A stretch of DNA of 64,000 nucleotides. Source: Rhinopithecus roxellana. Taxonomy: Eukaryota; Chordata; Mammalia; Primates; Cercopithecidae. Shown here one piece after another: positions 36,501 through 49,345 of this stretch; position 1 is the stretch's first letter, and each line of letters begins with the position of its first letter. The stretch is taken from the NCBI RefSeq assembly GCF_007565055.1, contig NC_044559.1, positions 39,047,546-39,111,545 of the forward strand, given 5' to 3'. Both the position numbers and the translations under genes were made by a program. The notes under the pieces were generated by a model. The model searched no databases and had not been told where the DNA came from. It was given only the letters and a program-made list of their open reading frames with translations.

Positions 36501-39337
36501 AATATTTACACACCTTTTTCTACAAGCACACAGAGCAGGATTTATATCTCAACAATATGATTTCCTTATATACAGCAAATATTCCAAAAATAATAATGAA
36601 AGTATCATTTGATTTGCAGAGCTGAAATTCAGAAAAAAATCATCCTGATGGGCTACAGTAGCACTACTGAGACAGCAGGTAAGTGAATGAATCAGGAGCC
36701 TCGCAAGGGCCTTCTTTATATTCTTAACCTTTAGAGTATAACATGTTGTTAATAACTGTTTGCTGAATGTGGGAATTTTCTGAGCCAAAACTAAAGATTC
36801 GTACTTCAGCAATTTCAGATTTACACAGGAAATAACTGGACCAAATATTTGAAGGTGGGAATATAAATTCTCAGACTTGAAGGTAGCATAGGGGCATGAC
36901 TGGGAACCTGGACATAACATGTAAAAACCAAACTGGTGCCAGGGCCGCGTCTCCTCGCTGGCCTAGATCCTGACTGTTTTAAAGGAGACAAGGAAAGCAA
37001 GGTTAATTTGCAATAGGCAATTTTAACCAGCAGGCCACAGGTAAAAAAATAAACTGAAAATAAATGTTTAAGACAATTTAGAATCATACAACTGATGTGT
37101 TTCCAATGCATTTTTCTCAAAATACACACGTTCATTAATGGCAATTAGCAAAGAGTATTAATCTACATGTAACAGCAATTAAAAATAATTCTCTCAAATG
37201 CTACCTTAAAAGTTAAACCAAAAACCTTACATACTGATTTACAAAAATCAGTGCACTGGGGTCACTGGAACACAATCTGAATACTTTCCTATCAGAAACC
37301 TCAAGAGGGCTTACATGCTGTATCTTATATTTGATCATATCATAACAACGTGTTCTCTTTAACTATTGGACTCGCTATGTGTTATCCTGTGTCCAGTGCC
37401 TAAGAGCTCGTTAATTACCTAAACTATATCTCCATAGGTCTTGTTAATTACCCGTCTCCTGTCTCAGAGGACCTTGTTAATAACTTGTACAGTCTCTCTA
37501 AAGAGGTCCTAACAACACATTAAAATTAAAGATGCTTTTCTTTTAGCACCTGTCAAGTGCTGTAAATTGAGAAATTTTCACATCAGTTTATTAGCCTACA
37601 GTAGTTTTTGTGAATTTTTTTGGCCTGTTTTCTTTTCTCTCAGAATCTTGCTATATCTCAATCTCTCTCTTGAGGGAAAAACAAAAACAAAAACAAAAAC
37701 AGCAAAGTTTGTCTTTTTTGTTACAGAGTTTTTTTTGTTTTCAGTTTTGAAGACTATAAATATCAATTTGCATTAGTGAGTTAGCACAAGGATGGCATGG
37801 CTGGTATCTGCAAATTAACCCACTGGGAGATGCACCAATTAATGAGGGCTATTATAATGAGTATTAGGATGACAAAGGGTAAAAAAGTTTCAAGTAGTAT
37901 CTGGGGAGTTAAACATAAAAGTTCTAGTTAGTGTTAAGGGAACTAATCACACTGCATATTTCGTGTTCAGTCATTGTTTCATTGGACACATTCTGTAAAT
38001 CTCTGGGCACTAATGGATTAATGGGTCTAAAAATCATCTCAAAAGTTTTTGTCTTCTGTCTCACAAATGAAGGCACAAATTTTCAGGTGTGTAAAAGATT
38101 TATAGCCTACCATGAATAATAAGCAAATTATCTTTAATATTAGACAAATATGAACAAAAAACAAATATTGCTAGTAAAACAAATCCTTTGCATATTAAGG
38201 TTTATGATGCCAACGACTGAAATTTAAACTCATTCAGGAAAAAAAAAGTCCATTGGGACATTATAAAAATGAAGGTTTAAAAACTATCAATAGGCTCTTT
38301 CTTTAGGATCATTTATTTACTATACTTTTAAAAAATCAAAATGTAAATTCTACAGTAAACAGTCTTTGACTTTTAATGAACATGTTATACAATTTCATAT
38401 AAATGGCCACATGCTTACAAGCTTATGGTGATTTGTGAAAATTAGAAACACATTTAAATACACATTCTAGGTAACCAATTTTTTGTACCTCCTAAGGAAG
38501 GTATGACACAAACACAGACAGGAATTGACTCATTAAGGAAGGAAAGAAGGAAGAGGGGGGAGAATCAGGTAGACCTGACCTCAAAAGTGAAAGGCACACT
38601 GCCATTACAAGTCTGGATCTTAGATACTATTTCTGTACCATCCTAAAAAATAACTATTTGGCATGAGATCATCTGCTAAAAAGTAGGCAGGCTCTTCCAC
38701 CAAACATTAAATATGGAAATACGTGCTTTTGTAAAATCAATTAATACTAGAAATAATATTATAGAACATACCACTTAGTTATCCCAGAGTAGCTAAGAAT
38801 TTGCTATATGGCATTCACAACTACTATAGTAGAGCAGAAAATAATGGAGTGAAAGCATGTTCTCTGTATGAGTCACAAATAGAAGGACGGTCCCCAAACA
38901 AAATTCTCTGGTAAAAATAACTTCCATTAAATTATTACTCTCCGAACAGCTGCCCCTCTAACATGAAACAACAGAAACTCATCACACAGAGTAGTAGGCT
39001 TATATTGTTTTTTTAAAAAATTTCAGAATAAGACATACATAAGCAATTTTCTCTCAAACAGAGAGAAAATCTTACTCTCAAGCAGAATTCCCTTCAGTAG
39101 ATGGACTTCTGTGATCCTGAACTTTTTCAAGGAACTTACACCTTCTTCAAAGAATACACATCGTGGAATTTCTCCTCAATTTACCATGGGTAGTATACAA
39201 ATAGAAGCATATTTTTAAGTGTCATTCATCACTATTGACTCTCAGGTTTTACCTCAATCCTGAGAAACAATTCATCCATAGATGCCATAAATATTTAATA
39301 GACTTTTCTGCCTGGTCTTCAATGTTCACTATAATTT

Positions 39338-39340
<3 letters not shown>

Positions 39341-39372
<32 letters not shown>
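39341..39372 (+). repeat. (GT)n microsatellite
   Basis: About 15-16 GT units without interruption. Confidence 0.95.
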
Positions 39373-39374
<2 letters not shown>

Positions 39375-39572
39375 AACCTATTCAGCCATATCTTTTACTC
39401 CTTTCCACCACATCTCTGTTTCAGCCAAGCTAACTTCCTTACTGTACCCTCTACCTTAGGGACCTGCAAGCAAAGCTAATATGACTAAGTTGTCTAATTT
39501 ATAAGTATGCATTTGCCAGCACAATTCCTGATCTCCATTCACAAAGAATACTTACTGAAAGCTTAGGAAATA

Positions 39573-40120
39573 AAGTAGTCCCACCCCCTTATCTGTGGTT
39601 TTGCTTTCCATGGTTTCAGTTACCCACCACGGTCCAAAAATATTAAATGGAAAATTCCAGAAATAATTCCTAAGTTTTAAATTGCATGTCCTTCTGAGTA
39701 GCCTAATGAAGTGGTAGGCCATCCGATTCTGTCCTGCCTGGGATGTGAATCATCCCTTTGTTCAGTCCCTTTGTTTAGTGTAACCACACTGTCTACACTG
39801 CCTGCCCATTAGTTACTTAGTAGCCATCTCGTCTATCAGGTCGACTATTGCAGTATTACAATGCTTGTGTTTGAGTAGCCCTTATTTTACTTAATAATGG
39901 CCCCAGTGTGCAAGAGGAGTGATGCTGGCATATTGTTGTAATTGTTCTATTTCATTATTATTGTTACTCTCTTACTGTGCCTAATTTATGAATTAAACTT
40001 TATCATAGGTATACATGTATAGAAAAGAAAGCATAGGATATATAGGGTTCGGAACTGTGCCTGGTTTCAGGAATCCACTGGAGGTCTTGGAATGTATCCC
40101 CATAGATTGGGGCACCACTG
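39573..40120 (+). mobile_element. MER2-type Tigger DNA transposon, non-autonomous
   Basis: It follows the MER2/Tigger2 consensus nearly end to end. The 5' end resembles GTAGTCCCACCCCCTTATCTG, the interior has AATATTAAATGGAAAATTCCAG and TTACTTAATAATGGCCCC, and the 3' end has GGAATGTATCCCCATAGATTGG and CCACTG. The termini are inverted repeats of each other with CpG decay, and TA dinucleotides flank both ends (39571-39572 and 40121-40122), as expected for Tc1/mariner-type insertion. No transposase is encoded. Confidence 0.88.
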
Positions 40121-40137
40121 TAGGTGATATAACATAG

Positions 40138-40310
40138 ATCAGCAATTTTTAAACCTGATAGTCAATGGGCAGTTATTAAAATGCTGATTTTCATTTCAGG
40201 GCCCACTCACTCAAGATTCTAATTCAGTCAGAGGGGAGGCCCAACAAATGGCAGCTTAAAAAAAAAATCTCCAGGAGCCCTTGATGATCAGCACTGAGGT
40301 CATGCACAAA
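40138..40310 (+). mobile_element. Diverged MER5A-like hAT fragment
   Basis: It begins 18 bases after the MER2 element. Order resembles MER5A: ATCAGCAATTTTTAAACCTGA, CAGGGCCCACTCACTCAAGA, TTCTAATTCAGTCAGAGGGG. Confidence 0.55.
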
Positions 40311-40959
40311 TCTAGGTGCTGTGGTGCACCCGAGAAAGAAGATTCTGCACAACTGTTAAGATGCTTACACAGCTTAATATAAGACCTAGGCACAATAAAC
40401 ATTGTATAGTAATTACTTCTTCTGTATCAGCAGAAATCCAAAGGGAAACACGAGGTTGTTACTCAAAAAAGAACACTCAGAGATAAGCTGAGCGTGCACC
40501 CCACAATTGAGCCCAGGAATGAAGATGGCATGGCTTACAAGGACCTCAGTGTAGAGACATGCAGTAAGGAAATTAACTTACCTACAACAGGTTGGTGAGG
40601 AAGACTAAAAGAAAACTTGAAAGGTTAAGAAAAGCCTAACATACAGTAAGTCTTAGAAAGTTAGAAAGAGGAGTTTGGATTTGGTGTTGCAAATCAGTGG
40701 TTCTTAAACTTTTTTGACTAGGGTTTTCTTAAACACAACAAAAGGTACCACAGCTCATGTGCCCTCCTCAGTAGGATAAATAATGCTAAGTGCTGTAATA
40801 AATACATATATAAATCTCAGTAACTTATATCCTGTGAATTTATCATTTGGACAAGGGCCACTTGGCTATTCCTGGTCAGGTGGGCCTTCCACTTGCATGC
40901 AGAGACCCAGGCTGCTCCGACTTACAGCTCTGCCCATCTCAAAGATCCTCTCTATTCAG

Positions 40960-41165
40960 CTACTGCAGGGTTCAGCAAAGTATTTCTGTAAAGCCCAAAC
41001 AATAAATATTTTTAGCTTTGTGGGCCATATGGTCTCTGTCACAACTACTCAATGCTACCACTGTACACAATAATGACCATAAAGTGGCTGTGCTCAAACA
41101 AAACTTTACAAAAACTGGTAGTAAGCCAGATTTGGCCTCCAAGCTTAGTTTGCGAATCCCTGGTC
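40960..41165 (+). mobile_element. hAT-Charlie-type non-autonomous element
   Basis: Near-consensus text includes GGTTCAGCAAAGTATTTCTGTAAA, TTTAGCTTTGTGGGCCATATGG, ACTACTCAATGCTACC, AAACTTTACAAAAACTGG and TAGTTTGCGAATCCCTGG, with inverted ends. I know the consensus but am not certain of the RepeatMasker name (probably a MER20/Charlie-group element). A further hAT-like end (CAGTGGTTCTTAAACTTTT) lies at about 40695. Confidence 0.75.
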
Positions 41166-41889
41166 CAGGATATGGAGGAAGAGGCAAAATGGAGGATAGT
41201 GTTAAGAGGACATTCCATGGGCCAGACCTGAAAGTGGTATACATCTCTTCCATGAACTCTTAAATAAGCCAGAATTTGCTATGTCCTAGCTAAAAAAAAG
41301 AAAAGAAAAGAAATGAACAAATTTGGCTTGGTGAAGACACACACCCATCATTTCTACTTTTAAGTGAAAAAATAGCCTGGTGATAACATTATTTATAATT
41401 TATTATTTGTTATATTATTTATAATATATTAGAAGATAATTTGTTGTGAACAAATTTACAATAGTATAACAAACAATCAGGCATATTTCTTTTTGGCAAA
41501 TGATATAATGCTGATAAAAAAAGGATTACTTTGCAAATTGTGGGATAAACCATATGATAAATTAGTTGACAATTTATTTGATAAATCATGAAAAAAAATT
41601 AGTTGTTACTGATGATGCTAAACAACCTGTGACTTACAATTCAAAAGCAAGACGAGTAGCAATTTTAACATACAAACAACTTAGTACCAATAATAAACTG
41701 AGAAAACATTCTCCTGAAGATTACAAGAATTCCAACTCTACTTACTGTATATGTGTCGTAGGAGTTTTGCAGCATGCCAGTGTTGGACAGCATCCCGACT
41801 TCTCAGTAGCAAGCTGATTTGGCATCAATGGTACACACAATATTGTAAGCTCACTAAACCCAATTCAGCTTCCTTCTAGGTATACAGCT

Positions 41890-42250
41890 AAGTCACAGTT
41901 CGTCACAGGTTGCAGTGAGGTTGGGGCATGGGTGAGCTCTGGCCAATGGGACGTATGTGGAAGTAACGCATACTGCACTAGGCCTAGCACACAGAAATGA
42001 CCCTCCTTTGATCCTCTCTCTCCTACCCTGCTGCAAGGATCTTGGAGGCCATGTGTTAAATGGTGGCATCACAAGAAGAAAGAAGCCTGCTTCCTGAGAG
42101 ATTGTGCAGAGCCAGATGAATGCACAGAGCAAAGCACTCACTTTTCCTATCACCATCCCAGTGAACTGCTTTGTGACAAGAGTGAGCAATAAACTTCTGC
42201 TGTGATAAGCCACTGATACCTGTGGTTATTACAGCTGACAACCTACCCTA
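41890..42250 (+). mobile_element. Solo LTR, mammalian MaLR/MLT1-like
   Basis: The region contains GGCCAATGGGACGTATGTGG, CTTGGAGGCCATGTGTTAAA, AGAAGCCTGCTTCCTGAGAG and GAGCAATAAACTTCTGCTGTG followed by AAGCCACTGATACC, in the order of a MaLR-type LTR with its polyadenylation signal. No internal retroviral coding sequence is next to it. The family name is from memory. Confidence 0.6.
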
Positions 42251-42539
42251 ATACACAGTTCTTAATAGACTCCAGACATGTGCTATTTAGACTGAATATT
42301 AAATTTTAGTAATCCTTTAAAACTTTAGATTTTTAACAATGTTTAGTTGTACATAAAAACGCATACATCTGGCTTCTGTTTTCAGTCTATTAGAAAGATC
42401 TTCACAGCCCAGGCCAGCAGGGCTGAAAGCAGGAGGCTAACGGAATGAGAGTGGCATTTCAGGAAACTGTTCTGCTATACTGTGTGCATTAGGAAACTGG
42501 TCTGCTATACTGTTTGCGTTTATTCAAAATATCTAATAC

Positions 42540-42760
42540 TACCTACCAAGCATCATACTGGAGACTAAGGGCAAAAAGAGGAATGAAATGCAGACCCTGC
42601 TCTCAACCTCTTCACGGTAGTGGGTAAGAAAAGTGAGACTAAGCTATTAGTGAACAATGCCATTCCCACAGAAGACAAGACTTACGTAAGAAAATGCTGC
42701 AGCAGAGGGAACAACTACTCCTCCCTACAAGAACAGGAAACGCTTCAAAGAAATAGGGGC
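42540..42760 (-). repeat. L2-like fragment
   Basis: Weak reverse L2 text (CATCATACTGGAGACTAAGG, CAGACCCTGCTCTCAACC). Confidence 0.35.
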
Positions 42761-44429
42761 ATGTAAGAGACTGCAAATTAGTAACTTTGGGGAAAAGTGT
42801 TTCAAAGAGCCCTGCTCTTTGCTGAAGTAACCCAAGATAATGCCTAATTTCCTCTATCAGTTTTATGTAAAACTATGGGACCTATTCCAAGGACAGAATC
42901 AAAATGTGGTATTTTTTGTGGTTTCCAAAGTGCTTTCTTCAGGTGGATTTTACTTAACACTAAGGAATAAAAAGTCTAACTTCTAAAAAAAGTATGCCTT
43001 AGTACATTTTAAAATTTGGGGCATAAAGAAAATTTTCCAGTTTTAATCATATACATTATTCAACCAGAGGGTAACAATATGGTTCCTAGGTACCTGCAAG
43101 TGAGCCAGTTCACTCACCAAGAAGAAAATGCAGTTCCATAGCTACGTATTTTACCCTTAACCTTGTTCAGCATTCTCACAAACACTGGCCACAAGAGTCC
43201 AGGAAACTGTAAATAAGTCTATTGAGCACTCCTGAAAAAAATTCACAGCACGTGTCTTGCTGATGTGAGTCCCTAGCTCCAAAAGTGCATTTGGTTAGGA
43301 TGTTAATGTGTGAAATTTAAAATGTCCCAGATAGCTGAGGGTTGATACTGGGAGGAAAAATAGAAATATACTGTTACATAAAGACAATGCTACCTGGGCA
43401 ATATCCTCCCAAATTCCACTCAAGATAAAGCTGCTTGCCAAAAGTGTGAACTGCACACTCTTCTTGGGTCTATTTATATTCAATTCTTCTTTTTTATAAG
43501 ATTAACTAGAACCACCCCTTTACTGCAAATGTTTTACATTTACCACACGGATGGTTTGTGATGCAAAAAGAGTAACTTCCTAGGAATCTACAAATGTTCT
43601 GTCCTCATATCTGGTATCTCATAAATATGAAGAACAGAAAGTCATAAAGCGAAACTATTTTTTTTACATATTTGCAATCATTTTATACATCATAAAACAG
43701 CTCTAATTTTGACAGAAACAGCCAATAATAAAGTAACTGAAGACAAAGCCTAGATGTGTCAAAATGCCACACGCACTTTTAAAACCCTTAAGAGCCCACA
43801 CAAACAGCTCAAATACAGGGCAATTAAAGATTTAAGAATACTCAATAAGCTTTTTTTTTTTTCATATGCGCCCATAATGTAAAAACATTATTTTCCTACC
43901 ATTTCCCATTTTCTTGCTTTTCTTTGACTCTAAAATTAGTTAAATTGCCCAATATCCAAGTTATCTCGGACAGTTGTTTCCAACAACCTTCTGTAAAAAA
44001 AGTTGAGTAAAGGCGGAAAGAAGCAAATATATTTCTATTTACCCATATAAGATTTAATGTACTATGTGAAGTACAGTATGTAAAATACCAAAATATTTTT
44101 GAATGGCATATCAAAACTATCAACTCAAGAAAATATTGGTATCATGATAAAAATGTTATTTTTCTGGAGTATGGTCTGTAAACAGAACTGAATACTCTTT
44201 TAAACCACAGCAAATATCCATTTATAGGTAAAAGAAAACAAGAAAGTACAGTTCACTTTGAAAACTTTAAATGCAAGTTGTTAAAATATCATGGAAGATA
44301 CATAAGAGAGGTGAGAGGGCATAGCCTAAAAGTGTGATTGATTGTTAATACTCTATTTGCTGTTTCTAGTGGGACAAAACCAAGCACTGATTTTAGTAAA
44401 ATATAACATGACAACACATCAAACATAAT

Positions 44430-44640
44430 TGTAGTCACCATTTATGGATTCCCTATTTGGGGCCTGGCTTTGTATTATGTACTTTACATATAGTATCAGT
44501 TATCCTCACTGAATCCTATCAAGTGGGATTATTTCCTTGTTTCAAAGATGGAGACACTGAGTTTTGTGGAAGTCATAGCACTTCTAAGCCAGTATTCCCA
44601 TTCAGATCTGTACACTCTATATTATTTTCTTGAAGAAAAT
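44430..44640 (-). repeat. MIR element
   Basis: Diverged reverse MIR: GGGGCCTGGCTTTGTATTATG, CATATAGTATCAGTTATCCTCAC, GTTTCAAAGATGGAGACACTG. Confidence 0.6.
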
Positions 44641-44685
44641 CTTCTATTACGTGGTAAACATTCTAGCATGCTCTTCCAAGATAAT

Positions 44686-45016
44686 TACGTCATCTCTCAG
44701 TATCTGAGAGAGATTGGTTCCAGCACTCGGAGGATACCAAAATCCAGGGACATTCAAAAGTCCCCTATACAAAATGGTACATACAGTATTTGCACATATA
44801 CACCAACTCCCATATTTTTTAAATTATCTCTAGATTACTTATAATACCTAATACAATGTAGATCTATGTAAATAGTTGTTACACTGTACCATTTTTTAAA
44901 TCTGCATTATCTTTTAATGACTATATTGTTATTTCTTATTTATTTTTTAAAATATTTTCAATCCATGGTTGATTGAATCCAAAAATGCAGAACCTGCAAA
45001 TATGCGGGGCCAACTA
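44686..45016 (+). mobile_element. Tigger-type DNA transposon (MER44/Tigger7-like), non-autonomous
   Basis: Consensus wording runs throughout: GAGATTGGTTCCAGCACTCG, AGGATACCAAAATCCAGGGA, ATCTCTAGATTACTTATAATACC, GGTTGATTGAATCCAAAAATGCAG, GGGGCCAACTAC. The two ends are inverted repeats. Minimal coding capacity. Confidence 0.75.
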
Positions 45017-45116
45017 CACTCAAGATGTGAATAAATTTACCTTTTCTTTGCTTGAGGTTTCCTTAATCAGCTATTTTATCATTTACTTCTGTAAAATCCA
45101 TAACCATATTTAAATT

Positions 45117-45224
45117 TATTCCTTAGCATATCTACATTTATATCTATATATGTAGATATAAATTTATATATAGATTTAAATTTAGATAGACAGATAGATA
45201 TAAATTTAGATATACTAAGGAATA
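45117..45224. repeat. AT-rich imperfect palindrome
   Basis: The left arm (45117-45148, beginning TATTCCTTAGCATATCTA) and the right arm (45193-45224, ending TATACTAAGGAATA) are complementary at 29 of 32 positions. The intervening 44 bases are AGATA/ATTTA repeats that can pair further. Confidence 0.8.
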
Positions 45225-45873
45225 AGAAAAGCACCATTACACATATAACTGAAAACTCAAAACTGGAAAATCCAATCTTTCTCATGAGTGATTATTTCTG
45301 ACTACAAATCATCATATAGATCCCTTGGGTGTACCTACAAAACCCATGAGGGTCACTGAATTCCAATAACAAGCATTCTCAAATAAAAACCACTTCTAAA
45401 TAGCCATTTAATAAAGATAATTAACATCTATTAGGAAAGCCATTAATACTGAAGCTGGTATTTCTTAAAGAATAGCACATGGGCTGCTGTTGGTCCTTTC
45501 CAGATAGCCCATGAACGAATCCCTAGAAACTTATCACTGAAATTTCTGGCTTGAACTAATACCCACGGGCAATTTACTCTCGCCATGTCTCATCACAAGC
45601 CACGTGGTTTTCTCTCTAAGTTTTGGTGAGTTTCTGGCTCACGTAAGTGGAAGTAGACCAGGATAGAGAATAAGAGTCTTTTATCTTCTTCAGATAAAAA
45701 AGTTCAGTTCCAAAAATATATGCAACATTGCCTGGCTCTATAATTATAGAAATAAAAATGCTTTCCAAATAAAATAAAATGACTTGAAAATATTCTAGTA
45801 TTTAAAAGAAATATTTGATATTTCAAGTACAAGATTTTCCCAAATAGTAGAACTTCCCCCATATTAAGCTTAC

Positions 45874-46342
45874 CTTGAAGATGGCATTATATTTGAAGCC
45901 CTGAATTTTGCTGTAAATGGATTGGTTGACTCATAATCAAAATAGTCCTGGCGATTTTCACTAAATGCATTAGGTGATTTCAAGTCACAAGGGCTATCAG
46001 ATCCCCCATTGTTAAGTTTATCAGATCTTCTGCTATCTTTTTTTCCAGTCACTCTTTCAAACAGGCTAACTTTCTCCCTTTTCTCTCTTTTATTTTCTTT
46101 TCTTATTTCAATTGGTTTTGAAAATAAATTCATGCTGCTGTCCCATGTTTCACTGCTTTCTTCAAATGGATTTTTCTTCCTTGGCAGTGTTGCAAATTTT
46201 TGGGGTAATGAAGCAGTCACATTTGTAAATGGGTCATTTTGTCTTCCGAAACACAATTCCCCTTCATCCACAATGCTGTCAGGTTGGTTCATTTTAGAAG
46301 TATCAAAGCTTAATGTTCTTCTGTGTGGAGATTTGAGACTCC
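45874..46342 (-). CDS. RAB11FIP2: RAB11FIP2 coding exon 3: NPF motifs 1 and 2
   Basis: The acceptor is TTGTTTGTAG at 46343 and onward. The exon completes Gly266 and encodes residues 267-421 and two bases of Ser422. It is a low-complexity, charged linker containing NPF at 323-325 (KKNPFEESSE) and NPF at 406-408 (STNPFTAKF). NPF tripeptides bind EH domains, and RAB11FIP2 is known to bind the EH protein Reps1 through them. A very basic stretch (RKENKREKREK, about 346-356) lies between them. The donor GTAAGC at 45873 sits so that unspliced reading meets TAA at once. Only a 680-bp intron separates it from exon 2. Confidence 0.97.
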
Positions 46343-47022
46343 CTACAAACAATTTTGTAGTTAGTACATAATCAGTGACACATTACATCACACTATTTGA
46401 CCCATTCTGTGTGCATTCTGCTGCTTTTCGAACGAGAGCAATTAGCTACTTAAACGTATTAACCTTCAAAAAATCAAGGAAAACAATCTTAAAATGCTAA
46501 GGTGTAGCAGTCTGAAGCATCGAGGCTAATAACAATTAGCATATTGCTAGACCATTAGTAATGTATTCAGTTCACAATCATATAAACTATTATGTCAAAA
46601 CTAGAGGTTCTGGTTGGCATGATAATGCTAAAAATTCTCAGACTTTTTCACTAGCATTAAATTTACTTTCTTACTTCTGAACATAAAAGTTTTCTTCTAG
46701 GGACTTTATGATGAAATGAACATTCATTTACGCTCAGGGTTTTGAGATAGTAGAAACGGCAGTAAAACAGGCAGCCAGGCCATAAAAGGAAACTGGCACT
46801 CATTTTATTATCATCTAATAATATAAATATAAATGCAGACAAGCTCTGCCTTCAAGGAACTTACCAATTTGAGGAACAGTAGGTACTCAATATTTGATGA
46901 ACGGCAAAATTTGGAAAATACTACAAAGCAACTGTTATTTTTATTTACTAAATTTAGGAATTAAACTTTAAAAACTAAAAGGGTAGTTCAGACCAATGAG
47001 GACACAAGAATGTGGCACTTAC
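46343..47022 (-). other. RAB11FIP2: RAB11FIP2 intron 2 (680 bp)
   Basis: Short GT-AG intron between exons 2 and 3. AT-rich, no repeats recognised. Confidence 0.93.
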
Positions 47023-47465
47023 CACTTTCTGGAACTGTTCCAAAGGAATCTAACTGGTGTCCAAGAAGATGTGTTTGACCTATGGTGCCAGTCTTCAGTT
47101 TCTCAGAAGACATATGGGACCCAGATAAATCGGACATTGAATGCGCTGACGAGAGTCGCTGAGGACCCAAAAGAAAAGGCTTTTTTGGTTTGGATTTCAT
47201 CTGTATTTCACCACTTGAAAATTCACTATTGGCATCAGGCATGTGAGTACTCGGAATGATTGCAGAAGACGTATCAGAAAATGTTCCATCATTTTTTCTA
47301 CCCTTCATCTTATCTTTTAACTTTGCAAAAGGAGATCTGGTTTTGTCCTTCATTGATAAGTCAAACATACTTGCGGTCATATTGTTCCTCATAAACTGAA
47401 TATTGACCTTTATCTCACCTCTGTTTTTGATTCGTTTTCCTTGTTTGGATTCTAATCTAAACCAC
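47023..47465 (-). CDS. RAB11FIP2: RAB11FIP2 coding exon 2: end of C2, myosin Vb-binding region
   Basis: The acceptor is TTTCTTCTCTTTAAG at 47466 and onward. The first G completes Glu118, followed by WFRLESKQGKR. The exon encodes residues 118-265 and the first base of Gly266: the last strand of the C2 domain, then a basic, Ser/Thr-rich, probably disordered linker. Residues about 129-290 are known to bind the myosin Vb tail. Ser227, in SSAHSMSDLSG, is the site reported for the polarity kinase MARK2/Par1b, and it is intact here. The exon ends AGTG before donor GTAAGT at 47022. The antisense frame across this exon (46996-47259) is a shadow. Confidence 0.97.
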
Positions 47466-49254
47466 CTTAAAGAGAAGAAAATAAAAATGGGCTGTAACAC
47501 ATAATGAAGAGAGGATACTGAGTTCTGTTACATACAAATAGCCTTTTAGGTAAAGTAACTATACATCAAGGCAGCCTAAGCCCTGAACAAGAATCTGTCA
47601 GCCACAGTATTTCGGGCTTTACTCATTGTTTAGTTTAAAAAACTGATCATTGCCTCTGTGATGTAACATATACTGAAGAAATGAATAGGTCTTTAGCAAG
47701 TTTGAAAATGTTTTTAGATAATCTTTTCTTTTCTGATTTGAAAATCACTCATCATCAAAAATTCTTATCAATGCTAAAAGTTTTCCATATGAGACTAAGT
47801 GTTGCTCATGGCCTAAGGACATTTTTTTTTTTAACATTAAAAGACACTGAGGCAGAGACTTTGAAAGAATTCACCAATACAAATTATTTTTGAGCATTAT
47901 AAAATGAATACTGATGACATTTTAATACAGTAATAAATACTTGGCCCTATCCCAAAATACTACTTATGTAAAAGTAGCAAAAGAATTTTGTTAACATTGG
48001 AGATCACTACATACAGCTTGCTAATCATTAAAACAGCATATGATGTCACTTAGATTGATATACAATGGATCAAAGCCTATTCCTGAATAAAATATGCAAA
48101 ACAAGTAAAATGCAAGAAGTGACAAAAAATAAATCTTGTGAAAGTTTCAAAAGGAAAAAAAACCTAAAATGCTTTCTGTTGAATCTATTTGCTTCATTTT
48201 ACTATTGCTACTGTGACAATACCAAATAAAAAATATTTTGTAAATGAAGCCAAATCTTATATTTTAGTCACTTCAATGTATGGCACTATCTATATTTAAA
48301 TGATGTACAAGAAGCAATATTTTGGTTTTATAGTATTTTTATCCATGAGAAATTCTCCAGTTGCCCATGTCACAAGTGGTCATTCTATGGGAAAACAGCC
48401 AATAAAACTACAAAATCAAGCCTGAAAGAGTTTCTACAATGTTTTCATGTAACTTAGCAATGAGGCATAATATCCATTCCTGTACACAGGTTATTATTTA
48501 AATATAGCTCTAATCGAGTGTAACAAATTTTCTTAGCTACAAAGGAACTCTGATCTAATTTTACATTAGTTCTTTCTCTCATTGTTACCAACTGGATATG
48601 CCAGGAGAAGATTACATTTACTGTATATCAAGTTGAAACACTGGTTCACAGGTCTTCCAGGAAGAACAGAGAACTAGCACATGATATAAATACCAGCTAC
48701 ATCTTAGCAAGTAACACCGAAGAAAAATATTTTCTTGATTAACTAAATTGGAGCAATTCAATCAATTCAGATATAGTTGCATCAACACTAGCCATTTCTT
48801 AGAATATCACTATTTTTAAATGGCAATAGCTTGAGACTTTGAGAAAATTCCTTATGTAAGGCAAATGGTAAAATCTGAAGAAACAGGGGCTAGAAATAAG
48901 AAATGACAGCAATAAACTCTGTGAAATAGGCAACTTTAAATAACATACAATTGAGCACTCAAAAAGCCTGGAAATGAAGTAGATTATACACCCAGTTACC
49001 TCCAAGTTTTGGCAAACACAGCCATTTTCAATAGGGAGAGAAACACATCTGATGAACAGTATCTCAGAAATACTCTGTAGTACCTCAGGTTTTATAGAAT
49101 GTAGGTGAATATACTTTGCAAAAAATGTACCAAAAATATGCAAACAAAAACGAGCATGTATGTAACAAAGCAAATATGAGTTAAAAAAAAATCATTACCC
49201 CCAAAATCGAAGGCAGTGAGGTAGTGGAAAATTATAGAATTTTAGAAATAAGAC

Positions 49255-49345
49255 CAATAAATCATCTACTTTAACATCTTTATTTCATAGATGAGGAAAT
49301 TGAGGCACACGGAATGATATGTAACTTCCCAATGTCAGATTAAAG
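49255..49345 (-). repeat. MIR-like fragment
   Basis: Text ATCTTTATTTCATAGATGAGG and AATTGAGGCACACGG follows the reverse MIR core. Confidence 0.6.

Larger units (their letters stand above)
22153..45873 (-). other. RAB11FIP2: RAB11FIP2 intron 3 (about 23.7 kb)
   Basis: The largest intron, from donor GTAAGC after exon 3 to acceptor TTTATTAG before the 46-nt exon 4. It holds most transposons of the window and a palindrome near 45.1 kb. No additional in-frame cassette exon was identified by eye. Stretches not listed separately (about 22.2-23.7, 24.3-25.1, 25.5-26.7, 29.8-30.8, 33.0-34.0, 37.0-39.3 and 42.8-44.4 kb) show nothing I recognise. Confidence 0.9.

Noticed and set aside
36549..37144. Overlapping minus-strand frames of 123 and 107 codons
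   Set aside because: No family resemblance, no splice sites that link to RAB11FIP2 exons in frame, and they overlap each other in different frames.
46009..46371. 120-codon plus-strand frame opposite RAB11FIP2 exon 3
   Set aside because: Antisense shadow of the true coding exon.
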